Below, piece after piece: positions 24,539 through 35,388 of a DNA stretch of 64,000 nt. Below the pieces are notes generated by a model. It was not told the DNA's origin, searched no databases, and saw nothing but the letters and a program-made list of their open reading frames with translations. A program made the position numbers and the translations under genes. The stretch is from Phyllostachys edulis (Eukaryota > Streptophyta > Magnoliopsida > Poales > Poaceae). Each line of letters opens with the position of its first letter. Positions within the stretch are counted from its first letter, which is position 1. The DNA lies in contig CM070546.1 of assembly GCA_036346405.1 (NCBI GenBank), forward strand, positions 100,942,826-101,006,825, in the 5' to 3' direction.

Positions 24539-24551
24539 TGGTATCAGAGCC
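24539..24551 (+). other. Primer-binding site, initiator-Met tRNA type
   Basis: The sequence tggtatcagagcc is the standard complement of the 3' end of plant initiator methionine tRNA. It sits 4 bases after the LTR end. Only about 96 bases of leader follow before the CACTA element at 24648. Confidence 0.9.
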
Positions 24552-24647
24552 ATATCGACTGTAGGACGTGACCTTAGTTAGAATGGCCGTTTTTAAGGGA
24601 AATTTCAAAACTTATTTTACAAATGAAAAATCTCAATGATGTGCTAT

Positions 24648-26032
24648 CACTACTACAGAAAAGGTAATCACAGACGGTTCAAAATCGTCATCACAAACGG
24701 TTTTTTGAACCGTCTGAGTTTATGGGTCAGTGATACTACAAGGTCATCACAGACGATGTTTGAACCGTTTGTGAAAAGCTATCACAGACGGTTCTAAATA
24801 ATAATCGTCTATGATAGTCTATTTTCACAGATGGTTCTGAACAAGAACTGTCTGTGATAATTATTTATCACAGACGGTTCTTGTTCAGAACCGTCTGTAA
24901 AAATAGACTATCACAGACGGTTCTTGTTTAAAACCGTCTGTGATAGTATTTTCTATTACAAAAAAAATTCGAATTCTGAAACTTCGGAGGCCGTTTTGAG
25001 GCCCTAAACGACCTTTTTTGGGGTTTTCACTTTTTCGAGACCTCGTGAAGAGAATCTAACCTTGAATTATTAAGCTTTTTGTTAGCTTTCCAACGAGCCA
25101 AAGAACGCCACAATCCGAGTTCGTATGCAAAAGTTATGGCTGTTTTACCAACAAAGGCGCTTGTACGAAGTCCGGACTAAGAGGCGACGATGGCCTAGTA
25201 CTCGGAGTCAGGGATGCTGAGGTGCTCGCTGTCGATGTCAGCAATCTTATCTTGATCTATTCATTCACAAGAAAACCACGGTCACAATTGAGAGCCACCA
25301 AAAGCAACAAGGTAGGGGGAGGCGACAAACGATTGATCACTTACTGGCATGTTGGATATCAACCAGGAAGAGAGGGGAGGGGATCAGATGGGGGATATCA
25401 CCGGCAATGAAGGAGAGGCGGTGGCAGCATCACCGTGGCGTCACAACCGGAGGCGGAGGAGCTCACGACGGTAGTCGGCGGTAGTCGGAGCTCGGCGTGC
25501 GGAGGGCAGAGGGAGAGACTAGTGGAAGACAAGGCAGGGGTGGCTATAATATATAAGGACAGTACCAAAACATTTCGCCTCCCGCGCATGCATCCAAAAC
25601 ATTTCGTCTCCCATGCACGCGTCCAAAAATTTCTGCCATTCCGCACTGCGAATCACAGACGGTTTCAAACAAAAACCGTCTGTGTTGACCATAATATCAC
25701 AGACGATTCTTAACAAGAACCGTCTGTGAAGTATCACAGACGGTTCTTAACAAAAACCATCTGTGATATTTGGTAGTATCACAGACGGTAAGAACCGTCT
25801 ATGAAGTATCACAGCCGATTCTTAATAAAAACCGTCTGTGATATTTGGTAGTATCACAGACGGTTTTCAACATGAACCGTCTATGATATTACTTCTTCAC
25901 GCAGCTTTTAGCGCGAGCCCGAGAATACGCGATTGCCGCTAAACCAAAACCATCTGTGATTGTATTTAATACAGATGGTTTTGGTCAACCGTCTGTAATG
26001 AGGCATCCAGTATTAGCCTTTTTGTAGTGGTG
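24648..26032. mobile_element. Non-autonomous CACTA element, 1385 bp
   Basis: The left end is CACTACTACAGAAAAGG. The right end, read from the other strand, is CACCACTACAAAAAGG. Arrays of CACAGACGGTT and AACCGTCTGTG fill both flanks (about 24665-24955 and 25655-26000). No transposase is encoded. It shares termini and repeats with the large CACTA region at 244-8300, whose family could have mobilised it. The 3-bp flanks differ (tat left, acc right), so it lacks the expected target duplication. The two flanking sequences also belong to different retroelements. Confidence 0.9.
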
Positions 26033-27730
26033 ACCTCATCACCGTTTCACCCGACCAGTGGTTCTTTAGCAATTCTTTTTGCGTCATATCGTGTCACAGG
26101 ATCCTAGAAGGGTTACCCCTAACTTAATTTCACCTTTTAAGCTCAGGGACTATCGGAATTTGGAGTTCTTCTATTTCGGCCAAAAACGTTCATCTTCGAC
26201 CCTAACTCCGGCAGGTGAGTCCTTAACCGAATTCCTTACGATATCACCATCTATTGACCTCGGTTGAGCTTCCTCTACCCCCTTTTCCCGTCCTCCTTGC
26301 TCAGGTAATGCTCACCTCGTGGAAGCGTCGCTGCCGCCCTCAGTCCATCGCCGCCGGCCACCATCAGCTCGCTTCTGTCCTCATTCTCCACCTTCGCGAG
26401 TTCCTAGAGCCTCACCTTTGCTCGTGCGCACGTTAAATCATGGGAAGCATTGCCGTATCGGCATTGCCGTATTTCTTGTGGCTCCTCCTCTGCTCCATCT
26501 CATCACACCGCCGTTTCAACTCATCTCCGGCAATGCACGTTGATCTTATTATGTGCGCATGCTAATATTTCAATTTCAACTGTATGTATGCATGCTATGT
26601 TGGCAAGTATTTTCTCAATTCACGATAGTTTACCTGAATAGTTACTTGAACTGTAGGTAAACATCCATCCTTTACCATTGAGCCTAGGTTTATATCCGCT
26701 GTGATTTCGAGCTCGATGGATGGGCTCTAGTCACTTTATATTTAGTATGCGAGTTGTTGTCGCTTAGCCATGCTTAGAACGGTAGTATGGGGATCATCGC
26801 TTCGGCGATGGTCATTCTATCCTCACTATAAATACTTGAGTTAGGGTACTCATGCATATAATGTAATTGGAAAATTAAAAGTGGAAACAAAATATTTTAG
26901 ACTTGTGCACATTGGTTGGATGGCGTACTATTGGGTGTGTGCTTGGTACCCGAGTAAACAAGGACCGAATTACTTGCGCCATTGATCCAAGCATTATTCC
27001 GTGCAACCACATGAGAGCATATGGGAACCCTCTTGACTTAGGACTTAGGCGTGTATTAGCTCCGAGTCGCAGGTGGTGTTTGTGTGCTTTGTATAAAAAG
27101 AAATGTGTTGTTGTTGGGTGTGCGAGGGTGGGTTTCTGTCTAGGTTCTCCACACCGAGGGGCTTTGTAATTGTCTGGGGCTTTACCCCATAGGGTAGTTG
27201 ACTTTTGGCTTTACCCCATAGGGTAGTTGACTTTTGGCTTTAGAATGGCTCCGACACAACGTATGGTTTCTATCCATACAGGCGACTCGTAGTTAATGCA
27301 TTATATTGGAAAACGTCTCGTTGGACTTAGCTCTGCCGGTATACCTTCGGAAGTGTGCTCTATTGCATGGCAAAGGAGCGGTCTGACATGTGGATAAAGT
27401 TGTACACCTCTGTAGGGTATAATCTATTCGAATAGCCTCATCCTAGGTCATGGACACACTTGGTTATTTCCTACAAGAATTAGACTATAACATTTTTGAT
27501 AAAACTTGAAATCGAGTGGTACGAATGCATAATTCGTACTATGTTGTGGTGGCTGTTGGGAAGTCACCTCCAGGATGTTAATTATGTTTATAATGTTGTC
27601 TCACTATTAGTTAAATCAATAAAAACAGATTTGTTGAAATTCCTTCAATCTATTACACTATTGCAAATGAAATATTGCTTTGCGCTTAAAATGAACTCTA
27701 TGGCCTTCTCCCGTGATTCAGCTTGCATAT
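26033..27730 (+). mobile_element. Truncated B-type LTR (5' side)
   Basis: The sequence matches LTR B from about 41568 to 44360 (for example acctcatc-ccgtttc-cccgacca, and atgcacgttgatc). It lacks an internal 1124-bp stretch corresponding to 42069-43192. Its left end is cut by the CACTA element and its right end by the gag region at about 27730. No primer-binding site follows. It carries a private 29-bp tandem duplication at 27180-27237. Confidence 0.85.
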
Positions 27731-27744
27731 AGCTATGTCTCCTT

Positions 27745-29153
27745 ATGCTTTTCCCCCATTCCTTTTTGCCGGATGCTAATAAGTTGTATGGCAATAGGAT
27801 GTCGGGTCATAAGACTCGTTTGACGTCAAAAGTAGTGGAGGACTCACAACCCGTGGGTTCTCAAATCACCGATGTTCTGCCCCCGAATCCTCAGCAGTGC
27901 AATTCGGAGTACCCTGAACCGCAATTTCAGTACGTGGGTCGGCAAGAAGAAGTGACTCCATCTCAGCCATCCGTGGGTCAAGTGTTAGCCAGATGGAATA
28001 GAGTCAAAAGATCGACTCGATCTTGCAAAGAAATTGCTCGTAACACCGCCAAGTGTCCAAGGTGCTCAAATGGCGCGAGAGGAGCCGATCTTTATGGCTC
28101 CCAATTTGCTGATTTTCTGAGCACAAAGCCTCCCGTGTTCTCTTGTTCGGAGGATCCTCTCAAGGCCGATGATTGGCTTCGGACCATAGAACGGAAGTTG
28201 ATCATCACTCAATGTGCCGACAACGAGGAGGTCTTCTACGCCTCCAATCAACTTGAAGGGGCAGCATGTGCATGGTGGGATACTTTTTGCGCCATGCAGC
28301 CCACTAATCACGTTCCATCATGGGATGAGTTCCGGACAGCTTTCCGAGAGGCACATGTTCCTTCAAGCATCGTGAGTATAAATAGACATGAATTCCTCGC
28401 ACTAAAGCAATATGATAAGTCCGTGATGGAGTATCTCTACGAGTTCAATAATTTGGCTTGTTACGCTCCGGACGATGTCTCCCCTGATGCAAGGAATTAA
28501 GACCAGTTCTTGAATGGACTTTCAGAAGTGATGCAACTGGCACTCGCTGTACACGACATATGTGACTTCCAACAATTGGTCGATAAGGCTACTGTGGTGG
28601 AGAACAAAATGCTAGCGGTTATAGAATTGCGAAAATGCAAGAAGGCTGCACAAATTTCAGCAAGCCGCAATTTTTAAGAACCAAGTGTTTGGCCGCCCGC
28701 TCCTCCTGAATTTCAAGATTCGGCACCTCCATTATTTCCGATGCAAGTGTCTAATCCACCTCCACAAGAGATTCTGTAAGGGCAGGTCAAAACGCAAAAA
28801 AAAAGGTGCAACCCAACTGGGCTGCAAGGTCCACATGTTTCACTTGTGGCAATCCGGGGCATTTTGCAAGTCATTGCCTAGTGAAGCACCAAGTTATTTC
28901 CGATCGGCGCCAAGACCTTGAAACATCCCTTGATCAGAGGCCCAATGTCACTTTTCAGAACCCCAGCCGTGCTCATGTCAACCACGTCACCACCGAGGAG
29001 GCGCAGGAAGCACCCGACGTCGTGTTGGGCACATTTCTAGTCAATTCGACTCCTGCGACTGTTTTGTTCGACTCTGGGGCCTCTCATTCCTTCATGTCCA
29101 GAGGTTTGCTACACTCCATAATGTATCACTCAGCGTGTTGCCTACACCTATGA
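27745..29153 (+). pseudogene. Gypsy gag and protease, decayed
   Basis: Residues 1-251 (27745-28500) carry the retrotransposon gag core, with DDWLRTIERKL and WWDTFCAMQP. TAA at 28498-28500 interrupts the usual DARRQDRFLNGL stretch, and a further stop follows near 28676. After a frameshift, 28806-29153 has the zinc knuckle CFTCGNPGHFASHC and the protease active site VLFDSGASHSF. Gag would form the particle and the protease would process it. The decay rules out function. Confidence 0.9.
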
Positions 29154-32100
29154 GGATTCAATCACCGGGATCAGAAATGAGAAGTATTCATGAATGTCGT
29201 GAAGTCGAGATTGATATCAAAGGGGTTAAGTTTTCGGCCAATCTTATAGTGATAAATTCAGCGGGCCTTGATGTTATTCTTGGGATGAATTGGCTATTCA
29301 ATAACCATGGTCAAATTGATTGTGCCCGCAAGTCTATCACTCTCACAAGTCCTCTTGGTTTTCAAGTTGAAATGGTGCCGAAATTGGAGCTTCAACATCT
29401 CTATGCCCTTGGCAGCGAAGAATTGCTGGAATTGAGTGAACTTCCAGTGGTGTGTGAGTTCCCAGATGTATTTCTCGAGGAACTACCGGGCATGCCACCC
29501 TCATGAGAAGTTGAATTCGTGATCGAGCTCTAGCCCGGAACTGCTCCAATATCAAAACGGCCCTACCGAATACCGCCAAATGAATTGGTTGAATTGAAAA
29601 AGCAACTCACGGAACTACAAGAGAAGGGTTTCATTAGGCCAAGCTCCTCACCTTGGGGATGCCCGGCTATATTTGTGAAGAAGAAGGACCACAGTCTACG
29701 CATGTGTGTTGACTACCGTCCGTTGAATGAGGTCACCATCAAGAACAAGTATCCACTTCCATGGATTGATGATTTGTTCGACCAAATGACCAATGCCCGT
29801 ATATTTTCCAAAATTGACTTTATATTGGGCTATCATCAAGTTAGGATCAGATCTGAAGACATCCCCAAGATGGCATTCTCAACTCATTATGGTTTGTACG
29901 AGTACATCGTCATGTGACTAATGCACTGGCCTTGTTTATTAATCTCATGAACTCAGTGTTTATGGAGTATTTGGATAAATTTGTAGTCGTCTTTATTGAT
30001 GACATTCTCATATACTCCAAATCTGAAAGGGAGCATGAAGAACACCTCCGTCTTGTGTTAGAAAAGCTCAGAGAACATCGACTTTATGCAAAATTCAGCA
30101 AATGTAAATTTTGGCTAAAAGAGGTCGCCTTTTTGGCTCATATGCTATCCAAAGGAGGAATTGCTGTGGATCCAAGCAAAATCCAAGATGTGCTTAATTA
30201 GAGATAGCCCAAGTCCGTCTCCGACATTCTCAGCTTCCTCGGTCTTGCAGGTTATTACCACAGTTTCATTGAGAATTTCTCGAAAATTGCAAGACCAATA
30301 ACCCAATTGTTGAATAAATGAAAGAAGTTTGAATGGTCAACTGAATGAGAAGCAAGCTTTCAGATGTTGAAGGATTGTCTAACCACTGCACCCATGCTAG
30401 TCCTGCTGGATAATCACAAAAACTTTGACATCTATTGCGATGCATCCCACCATGGTCTTGGTTGCGTTCTAAGGCAAGAAGGCTGAGTTGTGGCATATGC
30501 ATCAAGGAAATTGCGGCCTCATGAGATGAATTATCCCACTCATGATCTTGAGCTTGCAGTAGTAGTTCATGCTCTGAAGATATGGCGACATTTTCTTGTC
30601 GGCAATTGCTGCGAAGTCTACACCGATCACAAAATCTTGAAGTACATTTTCACCCAGGCCGATCTGAATCTAAGGCAAAGAAAATGGCTTAAATTAATCA
30701 AGGACTATGATTTGGGACTTCATTATCATCCAGGAAAAGCCAATGTAATTGCTAATGCCTTGAGCCGAAAATCACTATGCAACTGCGTTTCGGTTAGAGC
30801 CGAGACGGAAGCACTATGCAATGAATTTCGACGGCTCAACTTGGAGATGGTTAGCAAGGGTTTTCTCACTACCTTGGAAGTGAAACCTACCCTAGAGGAC
30901 CAAATCATGATGACCCAGAAGAATGACAAGGGTATGGAAAGAATTAAGGACAGAATGAAGGCCAGCAAAGCCAAATGTTTCTCCGAGGACCACCAAGGTG
31001 TCTTGTGGTTCGGAAAGTAATTGGTTGTGCCAAATGACCCGAAGTTTAAAGAATTAATCCTCCAAGAAGCCCATAACTCTCTTTTCTCCGTTCATCCGGG
31101 AAGTTCAAAGATGTATCAAGACTTGAAGCAAAAATTGTGGTGGACTCGGATGAAGCGGGAGATTGCACGCTTTGTTGCCGAGTGTGATGTGTGTTAACGG
31201 GTGAAGGCCGAGCACCAATGGCCAGCAGGCATGCTTCAACCCCTCCCCATTCCCGAATGGAAATGGGATGAAATTGGGATGGATTTCATCACTGGGCTTC
31301 CAAAAACTCAGCAAGGGTATGACTTCATATGGGTAATTGTCGACCAATTATCGAAAGTTGCTCACTTCATTTCCGTCAAGACCACTTATTCGGAAAACCA
31401 ATTGGCGGAATTATACATCTCTAGAATTATATGTCTCCATGGTGTGCCTAAGATAATTGTTTCAGATCGAGTTACTCAATTCACCTCGCATTTCTAGAAT
31501 TGCCTCCATGAAGCAATGGGAACTCAACTATCCTTTAGCACCGCTTACCACCCACAAACCAGAGGCCAAACCGAGAGGGTGAATCAAATTTTGGAAGATA
31601 TGTTAAGAGCTTGTGTGCTGTTCTAGGCAAGAAATGGGATAAATGCTTGTCTTTCGCGGAATTCTCCTATAACAATAGTTATCAAGCAAGCCTCCAAATG
31701 TCACCTTTTGAAGTACTATATGGGAGAAGGTGTAGGACACCACTCAACTGGTCTGAGTCCGGGGAGAGACAATTCTTTGGACCAGACTTAATCAATGAAG
31801 CCAAAGAGTAAGTCCGTGTGATCCGAGATCGACTACGGACGGCTCAATCTCGTCAAAAGTCTTATGCCGACCGTCATCAACGTGAGTTGAGTTTTGAGGT
31901 GGACGATTATGTTTACCTTAAAGTCTCACCGATGAAAGGAATGCAACGCTTTCAAGTCAAAGGCAAGTTGGCTCCTCGCTACATCGGTCCTTTCTGAATT
32001 CTAGTGAAGCGAGGATCGGTAGCCTATCAGTTAGAGTTACCACCATCACTTTCAGATGTGCACAATGTTTTCCATGTCTCACAACTGAAGAAATGTCTTC

Positions 32101-32324
32101 GAGTCCCTACCGAAGCAATCAACTTAGAACACCTTGATTTGCAACCCTATCTTTCTTATCGGGAGCACCCGATTCGCATTCTTGAAGAAATTGAGTGCAA
32201 GACAAGGAATTGCAACATCAAGTTCTTGAAGGTTCAGTGGAGCAACAATACTGAAGATGATGCAACTTGGGAATGTGAAGACCGAATGCAAACCGAATGT
32301 CCCAACCTTTTTCCTTCTCTTTGA
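29135..32324 (+). pseudogene. Gypsy pol (RT, RNase H, integrase, chromodomain-like tail), decayed
   Basis: Pieces occur in the Gypsy order. A retropepsin tail is at 29135-29506 (LDVILGMNWL). Reverse transcriptase is at 29585-30201, with SSPWGCPAIFVKKKD and the catalytic VVFIDDILIYS. RNase H is at 30420-30770 (YCDASHHGLGCVL, YTDHKILKYIF, GKANVIANALSRK). Integrase is at 31040-31590: an HHCC-type zinc finger ending CDVC with a stop directly after it, then WDEIGMDFITGLPK and IVSDRVTQF. A chromodomain-like tail is at 32200-32320 (FLKVQWSNNTEDDATWE). At least six in-frame stops or frameshifts break it. The tail suggests a chromovirus-related clade. Confidence 0.92.
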
Positions 32325-32516
32325 AGTACCTTTGAATCAAGAAAGGAAAGGTTAAGCAAAACAATGGAAAGGAAAATGTAATAGAAATTCCGTGTATCCT
32401 TGTAAGGATATCTTAGCACTATCTTTGAAGGAAATTAAGACAGCAGATGTTGTATCTTTTAGAACCTTCCTGTCCGACTTCCGACCTGTCCAGATCTCGG
32501 GGACGAGATCTTTTGT

Positions 32517-32529
32517 AAGGGGGGAGGTT
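32517..32529 (+). other. Polypurine tract before LTR A
   Basis: The sequence aaggggggaggtt lies immediately before the LTR start at 32530. Just upstream is ctcggggacgagatc. It fixes the pol region above as belonging to LTR A. Confidence 0.85.
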
Positions 32530-35388
32530 TGTAACATCCCCAAATTAATTAATGATAAATAATATGCATCTTATCAGCATGCATGACTTTTTGGAAACTT
32601 TTGCATCATTTATTGCACTTGGGAAATCTTAATCAAGATTAAAACACACAACTTAAAGTTAAGCTCCAAATAAAACAAGAATAAAAACTCTTTTTTATCT
32701 TCTAGAAATAATTTATTCAAATACTATAATAATTATCATGAATTGATATAATTTTTACCAAATTTCTAGAACTCAATTTGACCCTCGGAAAATTCAAACT
32801 CAAATCTTTAACCTAAGTTGGGTTTGAATTTAATTTAAGCAAATAAATATTGAATAGTGATGTTTAAGATTTTATTTGAGCACTAGGATGTTCCAGGAAC
32901 CCCTCTGATTTATTTTAAAATTTTAGGAATTTTATTTCTATTTTTAGAGCCTCGGTCAAATCTGTTGAGCTTTGGTCAAGCAAATTAGAAATCAAACCCA
33001 AGCACTGTTCACCTGGCCCGAGCCCGACGCGCCACTTGACTCAGCCCAACTTTATCACTTCTACATGCAACCATTCGATTAGAATCCAACCATTGAAAAC
33101 GATTGGTACATTTTCGACCATCTGAATGCCAAATCGATCCAGACTGTTAAATCTTGATCAAACGACCCGTGTTGATTGGGCCGTTCAGACCAGTCCGAAC
33201 GGCCATGAAATCCCAACCGTCCATTTTCTGTCGTATGGTTCTTAAATGCCCCGAGTCTGATCGGACCGAGTGCATCGCACCACATCAACTCGCCACCATT
33301 GGATCTTGGTCGATTGGCCCTTGTTGAGTGGGCCGTTCGGATCGTCCAAATGGCCACTCAAATCTGAACCGTCCAAATTAGATCGTGTGGCCCAAATGTG
33401 GTGGTCCGAATTGAGCCGCACCTGTTCGCTTCTTTGTGTCACTGACTACCTGGGCCAGCATGTTAGGGTCGTCTCTTACCTCTCGCTAGCTCGTGCGTAG
33501 GACTTCAACTCCGCGTTGCCGCCATGCGCTGACATGCTCCATTGACGCCGTTAGCCACCGCCCTCCACGACCAGTCCTTGAGCACCATTTCTTCACGCCG
33601 CCTCCATCTCCGTCTTCGCCCAAGCTTAAAGCCCCCTCTTCCCCTCCATTTTGCTCACTTCTCTTCCCGGCCGAGGAAGAGGAGGAAGCTCTTGTGAGCG
33701 TTCCTCTCGGGTAAGCTCAAAGCCACGGCATCCCCTAGCTTTATCCATTCTTACCCTCTCCATTTTAGCTCATTTGAGCTCTTGTTATTGCTTGTAGGTT
33801 CTAAGCCTAGAGCGTGTCCTCTTCGGCTCCAGGACGCGCACTGAATGCCACCCCCGCGCCATTTCCCATCTCCGGTGAGTTTCTTTGTCATTTAAGTGCG
33901 TCACCAAGTGCCCCTACACTCAAAATTGATTTCCCCTCAATCAATTTTCACATCCATTCACAGGAACACTGGAATTTGGAGGTTGTTCCTTTGTCGGCCG
34001 AAAAGCCTTAACTTCGTTCTCCCCTCCGACAGGGTGAGTGTTTCTCCGATCCCTTGCATTGTCACCACCCCCTAAGCTCCTTGGTGCTTTCCCGTACCCT
34101 CATGACTTTTCTTTTTGCTCAGGATGCCTTCCCCTCGTGGAGCTCTTCGCCGCCGAAGCTGAAGACGAAGTCTCTTGTGCCACCGTGCCTCCCCACCGGC
34201 AAAGACACCACCTGAAGGTAGCCCTGGCTTTTGTCTTTCCATTTTACCACGGCCCTTGCACCCTCCGGCCTCCACTCGCCGCTGGCAAGCACGGCAACGA
34301 CGCGGTTTCGCCCTCCTCTGCGTTGTCGGAATTTCCGATAGTAACCGTAGTGCATTAATTAACCAAATCACGTTTGTTTTAGCGCTAATCATTACTTAGG
34401 TTATTTAATGTCTGTCCTAATGCGCTTTTTATCTGAATGACTTGTGGACCTGGCCCCCTTTAAGTGGGTTGTGCGCTTGAACCATGAACCAGACAAACTA
34501 GGACTGGGTCCATGACAAGTGGGCCCGTAGGTTAAGTGGTTAGGTTCTTGAGTTGTGCACCCGATGAACCTTGACACCGCACTGGACCCCACCGTCACTG
34601 TCTGAAGCTAGAATGGGTATCGGTAGGAAAAGTATTAATTGCGTTAGAGAATCTGGAAAACGTTTTTATGTACACTGAAAAATACTTTTAACTGCTAAAA
34701 TGCATAACTAATTCTTTTTAACTCCAAAAACTGTGAAACCAATTTCGATAATTTTATTTTCAGATGAACTTTATTTCAAAATAGGTTTCAAACACCTCAC
34801 TGTCACAAAAATTATAGTTTTTCGAGATTGATCCAAAACCCTTTTATTTATATACTAGAAAATGCTTTTAACTTTGAAAATTCTAAGAAAATGTCTTAGA
34901 ACTCCAAATGAGATAAACTCAGTTATTTTGGTCTTATAAAATTATTCTCTATTTATCTACGTAATCCTTTTTCCCACTACTACTCTACAAATTTTTACCA
35001 AATAATTAAATTAGGATGAACAGTAACCGATTGTATTTTTCTGGATTTTCCATAAAATCTGATCTTCAAACCACTATAACTTCCACATGCTAAATCCAAA
35101 TGGAATGAATCTTTCACCTAAATTCATCTAAAATCATGATCTACCCATTGTACAAGTTTTATGCATTTTTGAGCATTTTGAATTTTTGGCTTATTTGGTG
35201 TTAATTGCAATATCGCTCTTTCGATAGATTTCTCGACGATACAAACGTATTCATGAGTGTAACCTGAAATTGAACAAGTGGTACAGCAAAGGTGCGAGCA
35301 CCCTCCTCTTAGTCATATTGTTCCTACTGATTTAAAATGTTTTGCATGGTTTTAATATCTCAATTGCATGCTACTTTGAAAAGTATGT
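32530..35388 (+). mobile_element. LTR A, first part
   Basis: It starts tgtaacatccccaaatt and serves as the 3' LTR of the gag-pol pseudogene. It is split by solo LTR C and resumes at 38596. The combined length is about 4.5 kb, close to LTR B. Its modules follow the same order as LTR B, including a GC-rich block near 33450-34350, but the sequence is well diverged. Confidence 0.8.
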
